A DNA stretch of 64,000 bases from Filosporella fistucella (GCA_030077755.1 JAQJZZ010000015.1:62001-126000); one strand, 5' to 3'; counted from the first letter of the stretch, positions 47,012 to 59,288 are shown. Notes: generated by a model from the letters alone, not told the origin. Translations and numbers: made by a program.

Positions 47012-48795
47012 ATGGCAGGCGGTGGTGGAAAACCCCAGAATATCTTCAAGCTCAATCGTGGCAATGACCCGAAAGAGGTATTAAATTGGCGATTATGGTT
47101 TGCTGTATGTTCCTTCTACTCGATCACCATCATATACTGACTGATTCAGGTCGTGTCTTTTGGTATTATGGGTGCAGCTAGAGGAATCGATGAAGGATTG
47201 ATCTCTGGAACACTCGCAAAATCAGACTTCAAGCACCTTCTCGGTCTGGACGTTATGGACGCTGTCGAATTGGCAAATGTCAAGGGAAACATCTCTGCCA
47301 TGGTCCAAATTGGATCTGTCGGTGGAGCTGCTCTGTAAGTATTTCCATTCACTTCCAAAACTTCACTAACATCCTCAGCGCGTTCGTTCTCTGTGATCGT
47401 ATCGGTCGTCTATGGGCTACTCGTCAACTCTGCCTTCTCTGGATCTTGGGCATCGTCATATTCCTCACAAATGGTGGTCGTCTTGGACAAGTATATGCTG
47501 GTCGATTCATTGCCGGCTTGGGTATCGGTCAAACGACTGTGGTAGCTCCTGTATATCTATCTGAGATTGCTCCAAAGTCCGTCAGAGGTCTCTGTACCTG
47601 CGCATTCTCTGGTTCAGTATATATCGGTATCATGCTTGCATACTTTGCTTCTTGGGGAAGTGAACTTCACATCCCAAAAGGAACCAGCAATCAATGGGTA
47701 CGTTGTTCGTCGCATTGATATTCGTTGCTAACTTCTCAGGTTGTCCCAACCACAATTCACATCATGTTCGCTGGCATTATCGTCATCCTTTCCTTCTTCA
47801 ACTACGAATCTCCTCGATACCTCGTCAAGATTGGCAAAGACGATAAAGCTACAGAAAACCTCGCTCGTGTCCGCAATCTGCCAGTAGACCACGAACATGT
47901 CATCAAAGAGATTGCTGAGATTCAACAACAACTCCACGAAGAACAAGAAGCCACACTCGGTCAAGGATGGGTTGGTATCTTGAAGGAAATGTTCCTCATG
48001 CCCAACAATTTCTATAGAATCTACCTGGGTCTCTTCTCCCAACTTCTCTCCCAATGGTCTGGAGCACAATCCATCACCATCTACGCCCCTGAATTCTTTG
48101 CTTTGCTCGGCACAAAGGGTCAAAACGAGAAGCTATTCGCAACCGCAATCTTCGGTGTCGTCAAGTTCGTCGCTGCTATCGTCTGTGCTCTCTTCCTTGT
48201 CGACGTTATCGGCCGAAAGCGTTCTCTAGGTATCGGTATCACACTCCAAGCCGTATCCATGTGCTACATAGCCGCATACCTCACTGCCGTCCCAACACTC
48301 GAAGATGGTGAAGTCTTCACATCCTCTCAGAAATCCGCCAGTACCGCCGCCATCGTCATGATCTACATTTCCGGTTTCGGCTGGGCAATGGGTTGGAATT
48401 CCATGCAATATCTTCTCAATGCTGAGATCTATCCTCTCCGTATCCGCGCCATTTCCAGCAGCATGGTCATGTGTTTCCATTTCGTAAACCAATACGGAAA
48501 CTCTCGCGCCGTCCCGAATATGCTTCTCACTCGCTCAGCAGGCGGTCTTGGACCAGCTGGAACTTTCTGGCTATTCACAATTATCACTATACTCGGTGGC
48601 GTTTGGGCTTGGTTCTTTATCCCAGAGACGGCTGGACGAAGTCTAGAGGGTATGGATAGATTGTTCACACTTCGATGGTGGCAGATTGGACGATTTGGTG
48701 AGAAGGATGCTGATGAGCAGGCTGCTGCTGCCGAGATCCTTGAGGCTGAGCTGAAGGGCCCGAGAGAGGAGGTGCATCAGGTTGAGAGAGTTTAG
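47012..48795 (+). CDS. MFS sugar/quinate-type transporter, four exons
   Basis: Plasma-membrane sugar:proton symporter type of the major facilitator superfamily, 550 residues. Exons are 47012-47104, 47150-47334, 47379-47697 and 47740-48795. It has 12 membrane segments with the family signatures: GIDEGLISGTL after helix 1, DRIGRLWATRQ between helices 2 and 3, GRFIAGLGIGQTTVVAPVYL, YESPRYLVKIGK at the end of helix 6, the QLLSQWSGAQSITIYAPEFF loop in helix 7, and PETAGRSLEGMDRLF after helix 12. The N-terminus (FKLNRGNDPKEVLNWRLW) resembles fungal quinate and related carriers, so substrates other than simple hexoses are possible. Codon use is strong (many C-ending codons), suggesting good expression. 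An alpha/beta hydrolase and a Zn2Cys6 regulator follow on the same strand. Confidence 0.9.
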
Positions 48796-49465
48796 AGGGT
48801 TTGGGTTAGGAGTAATGTGGATATGAGTATATGATACCTTGATAGAAATGAGATTGATGATTATTTCGAAATTTGTGCTAGACAATGGATATGTGCGAGA
48901 TTGAAATGTGATTGATGTCTGTCTCTCGTTGTCGTATGTTGCCCCCCCCCCTCTCCTTGATGACGCTCCGCTGGCCCTCCGGGGGCCACTGCCGTGGAGG
49001 CGGTCCTTCTTCAGTACATTCAAATGGCCTTCTTCGTCCTTCTCAAGAATAAGTTGAACATAGGAAGAGCCCATTTATAGCATCCGTGGCCTCAATTGCC
49101 GTCACATCATGACCTTCGCACCACACGTGATGTGAAAGGGGGTGAAAGGGGTCTTCGCTTAGAGAAACGAAGAACAATCTTTGAGACTAGGCCCGCTCAA
49201 AACCTGATATCCGAAAATCTTGGTAAGAAACTCCATATTTCAGTCTAGCTGACGTGCTAATTCTCCGATGTTAACAGGTCCCCACCCGCCTAGCTATCAT
49301 CAGATGAATCAGGGTCCAAAGGGCACGCTAAGGCTGGGCATGACCTCATCACAAGCTTTGAATTCCTACACGTTCTCTGTCGAGAGCAAAGCTATTTGTA
49401 CAAAATCACATATTCAACATCCATAATTGCGTTCAGGACCTCGATACAAAAAGCTTTCACGAAAA
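48796..49465. other. Intergenic region between transporter and hydrolase
   Basis: Holds dispersed repeat copy 2 and otherwise nothing I can name. The frame of the hydrolase is open a little upstream of its ATG without an earlier ATG. Confidence 0.4.
48945..49014. repeat. GC-rich dispersed repeat, copy 2
   Basis: Shares the identical 34-base core (48,958-48,991) with copy 1 and is preceded by a run of ten or more C. It lies about 150 bases after the transporter stop codon, possibly in its 3' untranslated region. Confidence 0.75.
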
Positions 49466-50443
49466 ATGCCTTCCATAAGAGTCGATCACCGAGAGCATCG
49501 CTCAAAAACGAACGCGGCAATGCAGACAATGCTCAAACCTTTCAGTTCGATGATATTGAAACCAGGAGACGCTGAACCGGTAGGCTCGCCACGTCTTAAA
49601 CCACACAAAAGCGTTTCAAAATCATGTTCGGTAACAGAATCGTCAATCGCAGATACATGGATATATACCATGGCGAGCTCCCTACAGGTCGAAAAGCCAA
49701 CACACAAGTTATACTATTTTGCAGGCGGTGGATTTCGTGGTGTACCAGGGAAAGAACATTGGTTACTCTGTGCAGAGCTGGCTTCGCATTTGCTACAGTA
49801 CGAGATAAATGTTGTCAGTTATCCATTGGCACCCAAAAATACGGCATCGAAATCAATACCACATCTGGAGAAACTCGTGGATGAGCTGTGTATACGAGCA
49901 AAGGAACAGAATGGTCATATTACTCTGATGGGTGATTCGTCTGGTGGGAATATCGCACTAGTGCTGGGACTGTACGTTGCATCTAAATATCTCGAGCAGA
50001 GAAACGGATCCTGTATCGTCGAGAGTGTTTTCGCAATGTCACCAGCAGTAGATCTTCGAAATACGAATCCAGAAATCGACCTTGTCCAACAAAATGATCC
50101 AATTCTCTCGCGAAAAGTGATAGAGGAAGTCGCTGAAGGGTGGAAAGGAGACTGGTCATTCTCAGACCCTAGAATCTCACCCATCCTCGCCGACTTGAGC
50201 TTATTCCGTCAATCGGGTATCAAAGTTGATGGTGTGATAGGAGGATCTGATGTATTGGCCCCTGATGCAATTGAATTTCGAAAGAAATTGAATGAAGCAG
50301 GTGTGGATGGGGATTGGTTGCAGTGGGATAATCAAATGCATTGTTTTCCACTGATATTCTCGTACCACTTGGACGAAGGACAGGCTGGAAAGGATTGGAT
50401 CGTTGATACCCTTAATGCGAACTTGAAAAGACAGCATATTTGA
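49466..50443 (+). CDS. Alpha/beta hydrolase (hormone-sensitive-lipase-like)
   Basis: Single exon, 325 residues, of the alpha/beta-hydrolase-3 group that includes fungal steryl and arylacetyl esterases. The nucleophile elbow is GDSSGGN; the acid is probably in GGSDVLAPDAIEF and the base in DNQMHCFPL. YFAGGGFRG stands where the oxyanion-hole motif HGGG is expected, so the leading His is Ala here. NVVSYPLAPKNTA is the usual strand after it. There is no signal peptide or membrane helix. The function could be esterase or lactonase-like. It lies between the MFS transporter and a regulator on the same strand. The ATG at 49,466 is the first in frame; an internal Met gives a shorter form. Confidence 0.85.
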   Translation: MPSIRVDHREHRSKTNAAMQTMLKPFSSMILKPGDAEPVGSPRLKPHKSVSKSCSVTESSIADTWIYTMASSLQVEKPTHKLYYFAGGGFRGVPGKEHWLLCAELASHLLQYEINVVSYPLAPKNTASKSIPHLEKLVDELCIRAKEQNGHITLMGDSSGGNIALVLGLYVASKYLEQRNGSCIVESVFAMSPAVDLRNTNPEIDLVQQNDPILSRKVIEEVAEGWKGDWSFSDPRISPILADLSLFRQSGIKVDGVIGGSDVLAPDAIEFRKKLNEAGVDGDWLQWDNQMHCFPLIFSYHLDEGQAGKDWIVDTLNANLKRQHI

Positions 50444-51814
50444 ACTAGGGAGCTTGGATCAATACCAGATCGACCTGCGGGTCTTGGAAGGCGCTGTCAG
50501 TGCTCAGGACTCCAGGTGGCCATGACATAGCGATTCAAACATTTGGAATCATTCATCGCAGCGCCAATGACCTTCGCGTCGAACTTCAAGATGGCTTTGA
50601 TGTATACGAAGAGAAATGTAATGCGTTCACCTAATACCCTATCGCCTCTAGTCGTTGCCACCGTGGCTATGCTGTGACAAATAGACATTGAATAATAATC
50701 TTCCATTATTATCGATGAAACTTCGGGATTCGAAATATATATCAGCCTTCTCTCGGCCGAGAAGTTGTTGCGTCATGTGAAGGCATTTGATTCTTGGTAA
50801 CCGAATCGGCATTCGAGGTGCCACCAGATATAGACTGCGAATTCAAACATGTCAGCTTCGTAAATCTGTCTACTGGGCTTCCCTTACACTATATGTTCTC
50901 CGAAGAATGCGCAATGAATTGTTCTCGTGGTAGAAAAACCTGTTGTCGCGTGTATTCGTATGACAAGGAATTCCGGTTCCGATTACGCACGAAATCTGCA
51001 CCTCGTGGTAACTCCGTCGTTGAGTAATCATAAACAGGGAAACATTTGCGCAACGTCTCCCACAAACTCTTCGCGGCAATGTATAGTCTTTAGTATTAAT
51101 GATGGTAAGAATTACTACTTGTGATTTTCAGCTCCGTCAAAACTCCGTTGGCGCAGGATAAATCCATGGTAATACTGTAATCCTCGGCCGACTTCCGCAC
51201 AAGACTACCCAACTCAACTCAATCAGCCTGTCAAACATCGTAGCTCGTACCTGCATCGCGCTTGTAATAGTCGCAACCACTCACCATCATTATCCTATTT
51301 GAGTAAGGCAGTCCATGTATATTCACCGAAGGCGTTCTGCAGCCCTGTTTCAACCCTCCAACCTCGGGAGTCCCCGATGTAATAATACCCGGAGTGTTCT
51401 ATTATTTGCCTTATCCGGTCTTTCATCTTATGTTGCGGGTATACATATCACGTAACTTTCTAGATTTGGGTCATTTGCCATCTACCTAGCTGATGTAAAC
51501 CAAACACCGTTCATGGTATGCGCCAGTGCTTTACCCTGTTGCATTCATAGACATTAGCTTCTTTCAGCCTTGACAGACCGCCTCAATCGCCATGCATTTT
51601 TGATAAATCTCATTTGCTTGTTATTTTGTACTGTGTCAGGGCTGAATGGGGGCGATTGCTTAATAATTTTCCAGCCCTAAATTGAGAGCTTACGGATCGA
51701 CGATATCATTGTAGCCCCCGAGAAAGGGCTGGAATATATACAAGTGTCGTATCTCTCACCAAATCGCGGCCGCTTTCCAATTCCCACACTTTACTCATCA
51801 CATATCGGCACGGG
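50444..51814. promoter_or_regulatory. Upstream region of the Zn2Cys6 regulator
   Basis: 1.4 kb without a supported gene. The small open frames near 50,500-51,120 lack any domain. The sequence before 51,815 holds GGCCGC and short AT tracts, with no clear operator that I can point to. Confidence 0.35.
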
Positions 51815-53600
51815 ATGGACTCCTTTCGGAAAACGAATATGACGGGTGGCTCCGACAATCAAGATTCTATGCAGCGAGCTCCACAGGTGTGTTCACATTG
51901 TAAAAGTATCAAGAAAGGTTGTGACAAAAGGTTACCGAGCTGCAGCCAATGCATCAAGTAAGTGGCTGGGTGGTTTGCGGACGACTCCATTTCGAATCAT
52001 TTCGATGCATTCTGACAGTTATGCAGGAGACGAGCAGTATGTAGATATGGAGAACCCGACGATAGAAGATCTGGAAGCGATACTGGTAGGGACAGCTCGC
52101 CTGGGAAGACTGTACAGCATTCGAAATGGAACTCGCTTTCACGAGAAGAGAGGTCGAGATTATCACCAAGTGCAAGATTATCCTTGCTATTGATGAGTTC
52201 AGCCTCTGATACCTTTCCCTCGAGTGGACATTTAGGAGCAGCCTTCACTTCATCTGATTTGATTCTTCATCTTCAGATTATACGAATTCTCGAATCAAAT
52301 GGAGGGAACATGGACGATGTTGTCCGACAGTACTTCAAAGGAATTCATCCTTGGCTTCCTATAATATCACGCAAACTATTCACAGACAGGTACAATCACT
52401 TTCAAGTTGTTCCGGCACCAGAATTTTCCATTCTACTTCTAGCAATGCGCCTCATAAATCAACAGCCTTCAATAGATCCAGAGATTGATCAGGACCGAGA
52501 AATGCTATACCTCGCAACGAAAACCTTATTTGCACAAGTTCAAGCATTCATTCCAGCATCTCTCTATTTGATTCAGGCTGGAATCATATTATCGCGTTAT
52601 GAACATGCACATGGAATGATTGAAGCCGCATACATCTCAGTGGGAACAATAGCTAGGATGGCGTTCGCTATTGGTATGCAGAACAAACATTGTTCCACAG
52701 AGTTACAGGGAAGTAATGCGTGGCTTGAGGATGAAGAAATGCTATGCACGTGGTGGGGACTTGTGATAGTCGATAGGTACGTAGAGGACTTGGCAGAGTG
52801 TTGGTCTAACTTTGATAGAACTATTGCTTGTGATTCATTGATGAATGGGAGGCCAATAGCAACCAGACCGATTAGGGAAGACGATTATCTCCCACTTGAG
52901 ATTGATGACATGGAGAATGGTAGTATTATGGATCCACCATTCAGGTATTTTGTGTCTGCAACGAGTCTACATGACGTTGGAACGTTTGGACGAGAAGCAC
53001 AAGCGACATACTGTTACGATAGAGTGAGGAATGTAATAGAGAAGGGAGACTCGATGACTTTCCAGTTATATAATATTGGGGGAGATTTACAACAACTTCT
53101 TGCAACAGTCATGGAACAAGCGGCTGGACAGTGGAGTGTGTTTTGCGGTGCTATGCAAATGCTTATAACGTACGTTTCTTCCTAAAGTTTAGGTAGCCAC
53201 TGATATTTGCAGATCATTATACACCCTTCATCAAACTGCCCATATGCAGTCAGTGCCGGACGAACAGTTGAAATACAGAGAAACTATCGAAGTGGCTCTC
53301 AACACCCTGACGAGAATGGTGATAGACATTGCGTATGCATTCAACAGGGAATGTTCAGCCTTCAAAATCGAGTCGTTATCACCAGCAATCAGCCACATTG
53401 TACGATGTGCACAGCATCATATCATAACTGCAGAAAGCTTTCATGATTCACAGTGGCTTGAAGATTATGATCAACTGAGAAGGATGTTGAGCTTCTTTAA
53501 TAGAAGATGGGCTCTTGCTGGTGAGAATACAGCGGTGGAATATAGAGTGGTGCTAACTGTGATAGGAGTGGAACTTCATCGGTTGAATGAGACAATGTGA
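51815..53600 (+). CDS. Zn2Cys6 fungal transcription factor, four exons
   Basis: Nuclear DNA-binding regulator, 543 residues. Exons are 51815-51957, 52027-52776, 52819-53169 and 53213-53600. The zinc cluster is near residues 27-55 (VCSHCKSIKKGCDKRLPSC, then SQCIK, and RRAVCRYG across the first intron), giving all six Cys. The second part is the fungal-specific domain: FKGIHPWLPIISRKLFTDRY, EMLYLATKTLFAQ, LIQAGIILSRYEHAHG, WWGLVIVDRTIACDSLMNGR. The third intron (52777-52818, 42 bases) has no stop in frame, so keeping it would insert 14 residues into a conserved motif; splicing fits the family better. Target genes are unknown; the hydrolase and MFS transporter upstream are the natural first candidates. 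Confidence 0.85.
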
Positions 53601-55280
53601 CAAGTAACCTCACTTGATTAAACGAAGCATACACAGGTTTCCAAGGATAAAATACCTCGTACCTACGACCACCAGACAGATAAACAACCCCACATAACTG
53701 TACAGTCCATAAACATCAGTCTCCACACAGCCAAAGCTCTGCAACGTAGCCGGCCATACAGTGTAGAGGTAGAAAATACTCCAACAATATCATTTGTACA
53801 ATTTCCGAACAAACCCACGCTTACACGTCACAGTTTGAGGCTGTATGCGAGCTATTTGCACAATATCCACAGGAAAATGAACACGACGGCCTTTCATGTC
53901 CAGTGACTTCGCTATTGAAACATGCATCTTGTTGTGCTCGTTGGCCTTCATTTTTGTGGTCATTGTATTTGCTGTCTCGTGGGATTTGGGATTTTGTGGC
54001 GTGCCTTGCAACTTCCCATCTGCACTGGCTGGTAATGGACAAGGTTTAATACCAAGAAATGGGTCGCTCATTTCCCTTAAGAGTCGTTAGATCTCCACAA
54101 AACGGGCTAATAGAATAGAAATGAAAGAAAATATACCAAGTCCCCACCACAATTACTGTTCGGTTCTGAACTGAATCCAGTCAGTGGTTGAATTCGGGAA
54201 AGTCTCCTAGGCTCTTTGTCTGTAACCCCTGTATCGTAGCTTCACATACGCAGATGCTTTGAGGTGAGGCCGACGGGTAGATCGCTCTTTTGTAAATTTG
54301 CGGCAAAGCTCTTCTCGCTGGGTAATGGAGTGCTTGTGCAATGGAGTCTTGGAGGGCTGGATGCCAGGGGAAGGAGGTGATGGATCCCCTATACAAGAAA
54401 TTTAGTTGTGAAGTAAACAAGATGAGTATGGAGCACACAGCGTTTGCCAAACTAAAATTTCTGCCTTCCACATCAACCAATCTTCAGTACTAAAAGTTCA
54501 ACCTTTGGTGCCTCCTTATACTCCACCATCAGTCGACCATGTACTTGGCCAACCGTCGTGACCTCGGGATGCTGGGTGGATGCATCGTTAGAAAGTCTTG
54601 TCAAGATAGCAGAGAGCTGTGTTTTGTATGGCATTATGTTTTGATTCTTGTTTTTGACTCTATGGAATTGATCGAAACACGTCGAGGGATGGATAGAATG
54701 TCACCAAATTTGATTCTGGGGGACTTGAGACTCCAGAAGTGTGGAAGATAGCTGTTCAGCTGGTGGTTGTCTTGATTCTCGCAACAGTAAAGTCAGCTAG
54801 CTCTAAGAGAACAAGAGAAGAGGACAGGACTTAGCCTTCCAGGACTCTGACTCTACTGTACCTTGGATATGTATAAGGTAGAATTGAAAGAATATTTCAA
54901 ACACGTTGTGGCCGTTTGATACTGCAATGGATTTACGACAGTCACAGGATTTACCCGTTCTTTGCATCACAAGATACATCCCCTAAACACTATCATATAC
55001 TCAAATAGGCAATGGACTTTTAGTCGGGGACCCAAGTTGGTGCAAAATATTTGGCCATTTGGCCCGAGAGGCAAATTCATCGCCTATATGAGGTATGTAC
55101 AACTCTTCACAACTAACAAGAAAAAAAACTACCAGATCTTCAGTTCAATCCCCTTACTCCTCCTCCCAGGAGGGGTTATTGACCCACACCGGTAAGTGAA
55201 GTTTTGCAAATTATTTCTTTTTTTTATCCTTTCTTAATAGCAATTATCTACACATTCCCCATACCTTCTCATTGTCTTTC
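53601..55280. other. Intergenic region with one weak small frame
   Basis: No clear gene. A minus-strand frame at 53,790-54,071 could make a 93-residue basic peptide (MSDPFLGIKPCPLPASADGK...), without domain or signal peptide; I give it little weight. Otherwise nothing is recognised. Confidence 0.35.
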
Positions 55281-56459
55281 AATGACTTTCAAATATCGCC
55301 TTCAAAGGAACGAGCCATTTTACCCTTGGAATGAAGACATAAGAGAGTGTTATTTTGCTAGTTTGAATGCTGTAGACCTGCGAAATGCAACGCGGACACG
55401 GTTCAGATTCCAGGGTTTGGTTGAGCCTGAGTTTGAGGCTTGCATCGCTAGAATGGAGAGCCGAGTGCCCATAATCTGGCATCTATACACTGTGATTACA
55501 GGCTATTGATCACTAACGGCCTCATGAAATGCAGCAGGTTGACCAAGCAAGCGCTGAGGATGTGTATCTTGGGTCACTTATTTTTCTAACCTATAAAGCT
55601 AAGATGGCGCAAACAGCCGGTTGGAAGAGATCCTGCCTCATAATCCTATCATTCAACACTTTCTCTGCGACTAAAATAATTCAAGTAAAAAAGGGTGGAC
55701 GATATCATGGTACAAATACAGCAAAAATAATTTTCCGCCACCGGAAAAGCTCCCTGATATCCCTGATCCCGAAATCCACATCTACGCTGACTTTATTACG
55801 TTAAAATGTGTAGAAAAACAGCAGAACACTCTTCTCAGGAAGACGACTCTTCCATCGTATGTATCGAATATTCTTCGATATATTGACCAGAGCAGAAGCA
55901 CAATGTTACGGACATCAGATCAACCATCCGGGTACGGATAACACCCCAGAATCTCGATCTCGATCTCATCACAGCCCTAGGTACCTCCAAACTCCAGGCC
56001 TGGCTATTTTTGCAGTCCTCCGTGTCAGATTTTGATGAACGCAAGTCGCCTGACCCACATTTGTCTGACATAACCCCTCCTCCACCTCCCTGTGTACAAG
56101 CTGACAGTATTCATATAGGTAAGCTTCCATGCATGATTCTCACATCACCGCCGCATGCCCGCTCAGCAACTACTCTGGCGGCTATTCTTCCAATGAGGTA
56201 TCATCGATTCCTTAGAGCGACGGGTATACAGAGTATTCAGACTGGACCGCACCACCTCTTTCGGGTTGTTGGTGTACAAATGCTGGACGACGTCACACGG
56301 GCATACGAAGGGGGCGAAACGAAGATTCTGGCCTTTCTGGAAATTGATACATGGCTCGCATTTCGCCTTTCCTTCGCGATATCACAATGCTCTTGGAGGC
56401 AATTCTCGCATGGTGTTGCACCGGATAGTGGGCGAGAAGGGGCGACAAGGCCATGCTGA
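55281..56459 (+). pseudogene. Unknown multi-exon gene, probably disrupted
   Basis: Coding-like sequence appears in three frames, one after another. The first, 55,281-55,509, starts ATG and reads RTRFRFQGLVEPEFEACIAR. The second, about 55,740-55,940, reads PPPEKLPDIPDPEIHIYADF and LLRKTTLPSYVSNILRYI. The third, about 55,900-56,459, reads NVTDIRSTIRVRITPQNL, DLITALGTSKLQAWLFLQSS and AILPMRYHRFLRATGIQSI. The last two overlap around 55,900-55,945, where the frame changes without a clear intron. I recognise no family. It may be a hypothetical gene with introns that I place wrongly, or a frameshifted relic; neighbouring decay favours the second. Confidence 0.4.
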
Positions 56460-57483
56460 ATTCGAGGTGGACCCGGATACGTCGCGTATGTCGGCGTTGA
56501 AAGGTGGCGATGACAGCGATAGACGTTGGTACAGGCCGTGAATTTACATGCCCTTTCATCGCACAATCAAAGCAATTCTGGAGATTACAATATTTGAAAT
56601 ATCGATGAAATCGAAGGCAAGATCCGGGGGTAATCATGCCCGCATTATTTCTGACGTGTGTCAAATTACGGGCCCAGTTCCTTCCTTAGTTCTGATCGTT
56701 TCTATCTCTCGAGCTCCACATTGAGACACTTTTAAGTTACATGCAACAGCGCGACTCTTTGGAATATCAATCAAGGGCGATTATCTAGATTGAAGGAGAG
56801 GAGACGTCGAGCAGCACAGCTTGCGAAACCCTGGTCCCTGGCGCTCCGATACGCTCCACTAAATACCTCGAAATTGTTTTCTGCGATAGAACTGAAAGTT
56901 TTCATTTCAATATTTATATTCTTTTCTTCAGATTGCGTTGTTGGACGAGGTACGGTCCCCTTACAACAGCACTAAAGTGGTTATCAAATTGTCAACGATG
57001 CCCCCGATATCTCCTTCTAGATGATATCTTCATCTCAAACAATGTTCCTTCCAATTCTTCCTTATCTAAATTGGCCGAGATGGTCAAGCTTTCTCCACAC
57101 ATTTGACTTTACCAAACCATGCAGAACCCGTTCGTACTACTTTAGGGTCCACAAACCCGCATCTCTAGAACGCCTTACTAAACAGGCTTGGTATCACTAC
57201 TGCAAGTGCGAAGACAAAATTATCAGAAACTTTGAGAAAACATTTGAGGTGGAGTTTTGTATGGTTTTGAAAAGAATATTTCGTGCTTCGCTTTCTGACG
57301 CTTCTTGTCAATCCGTCGTGGCGTTGATATCCATGCTCTCACTATAGTGCGCAGCATCAATTTCTACCTTTCGATTGATCTCGATCGTCGTGGCTGCGGA
57401 TAGTAAATTTTCTAAATGAATCCATCGCCGAAGCTTCCTGCTTCAAAGTAATAAAATACTGAAACATTTTACTTCAAAATCGA
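56460..57483. other. Intergenic region
   Basis: One + strand frame at 57,021-57,347 (108 codons, TLPYLNWPRW-like start, no domain) is the only long one. I do not regard it as supported. Nothing else is seen. Confidence 0.35.
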
Positions 57484-59189
57484 ATGTCAAACCCAATCTT
57501 CAGTCAACGGACTGGTGTCGTTGATAAGAATGTCTTCCAAAGCGTCGCTCGAGATGGCAATACAAGAATTGTCGAAGATCAAGAAGAGCAAAACCTTTCT
57601 AGATCATTATCGCAGAGGCACATTCAGATGATCGCTCTAGCAGGTGCAATTGTAAGGATATTCAATTCCATCACGTTCTTCGCTGACAACTCCAGTGAAG
57701 TGGGCTCTTCTCTCGCCCGGGGGGAAATCTTCAGATAGGCGGCCTTCTAGGTGCACTTCTGGGGTATGCTCTCATCGTTCTTGTCGTTTGCGCCGTGCAA
57801 TCTTCCCTTGGAGAAGTCTCGGCTCTATTCCCAGTCACAGGTTCATTCGTTCGACATGCTGAACTTCTCGTCGATCCTGCTCTTGGATTTGCAGGAGGAT
57901 GGAATGTTGTTTATGGAACCTACCTCAGCGTTCCTAGTGAAATCTCGGCAGCGCTTGTCTTCATTCAATATCCGACAGATCAGTATCCTGCTCTGTGGAT
58001 TACTCTATTTATCGTGGGACCTTCATTGTTGAAATCGCGTTCGTAAAAGTATATGGGGAAGTTGAATTCTCCTTCGCTCTGCTGAAAATTATGCGGGTAA
58101 TCTTATTGACCTTGGGGGTTCCAGGCTGGGAGAGAATCGGTTTCTGGTACTAGAAAAACCCTGGACCACTTGTCGAGTATATTTCAAAAGGGATCATTTC
58201 TTGTTTTTTTGGCTGTGATGAATAATGCAAGGTACTCATTTGCAGGCGTCGAGAGTGTTTCTGCTGCCGCAGCAGAGACCATGAATCCACGACAAAATAT
58301 TCCGAAAGCATGCAAACGAGTCTTTGCACGAGTTTCCACTTTATATCTCTTGTCTGTTCTAGTTGTTGGCATGTTAGTGCCAAGCAATGATCCCCCATTG
58401 GACGATTATTCTGGAAATGCATCCCAAAGTCCATTTGTCACAGCTGCAACTCGAGCAGGAATTACAGTGGTACCACCAATTATCAATGCTGTGGTGTTAA
58501 CATCTGCATTTTCGGCACCAAATCAATCGCTCTTAGCTGGAACTCGTATTCTATACGGTCTGGCGTTGAAGCAGGCACCAGCAATCTTCTACGAACCACG
58601 AAATAGGGCATTCCTTATGTTTGCGTTGTATTGCAGACACTCGTCGCGTCGCTGGCTTATCTTAGTCTCAAGAATGGAGCACTGACTATTTTTAACTGGT
58701 TTTTGGACCTCACTGCTTGTCGAACGTTGGTGTCCTGGAGTGTGATCTTGATCAACCATATAAGAATGCACAAGACATTGAAAAGGCAAGGTATTATGAA
58801 AGAAGAACTCCCTGGCATAATTGGTGGACTCGTGAGTAAATCCATATAGAATTTGGCCAATCCTGAGACCCGAATCGAATTCGTCCTGGGTGGCACTGGG
58901 AGCTTGCATCACAATCCTCCTCACTGCAGGATTCACTGTCTTCACGAGAGGGAATTGGAACACAGGAACATTCGTGTCATCCTACTTGTAAACCTATCAA
59001 CCTGACTTTAGCCATGTCTAATCCATTTTCGGAGACATTCCAATTGTTCTTTGCGTATTTTTGTTTTGGAAATTCTTCAAGGGAACAAAGTTCCTAGCTT
59101 TGGAGGATATTCCACTTCAGGATGCATTGAATGAGATGCATGATATCCAGACGAAAAGATCCCACCAACATCGGGATGGCAGCGATTGA
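57484..59189 (+). pseudogene. Amino acid permease pseudogene (Gap1/AAT family)
   Basis: Decayed copy of a fungal amino acid permease. Family sequence can be read from start to end but in several frames: RHIQMIALAGAI, then GGLLGALLGYALIVLVVCAV, LGEVSALFPVTGSFVRHAEL, GGWNVVYGTYLSVPSEISAA, FAGVESVSAAAAETMNPRQN, NAVVLTSAFSAPNQSLLAGT, LVASLAYLSLKNGALTIFNW, DLTACRTLVSWSVILINHIR, FVLFWKFFKGTKFLALEDIP-like end. Breaks include a TGA at the second exon start near 57,706, a frameshift near 58,020 before the TAA at 58,044, a TAG at 58,151 and frameshifts near 58,590 and 58,810. Decay is mostly indels and stops with normal base composition, so it is not a strongly RIP-treated copy. An intact but different (L-type) permease is at 12,115-14,564. 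Confidence 0.85.
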
Positions 59190-59288
59190 GTCTACTTTGG
59201 GGATGATCCGGGGTAGTTTAACGTGAACAGAATGGATGGAATATATTCCTAAGTGTCAAATCTTCGGACTCAATTGTCGTGCCTGATC

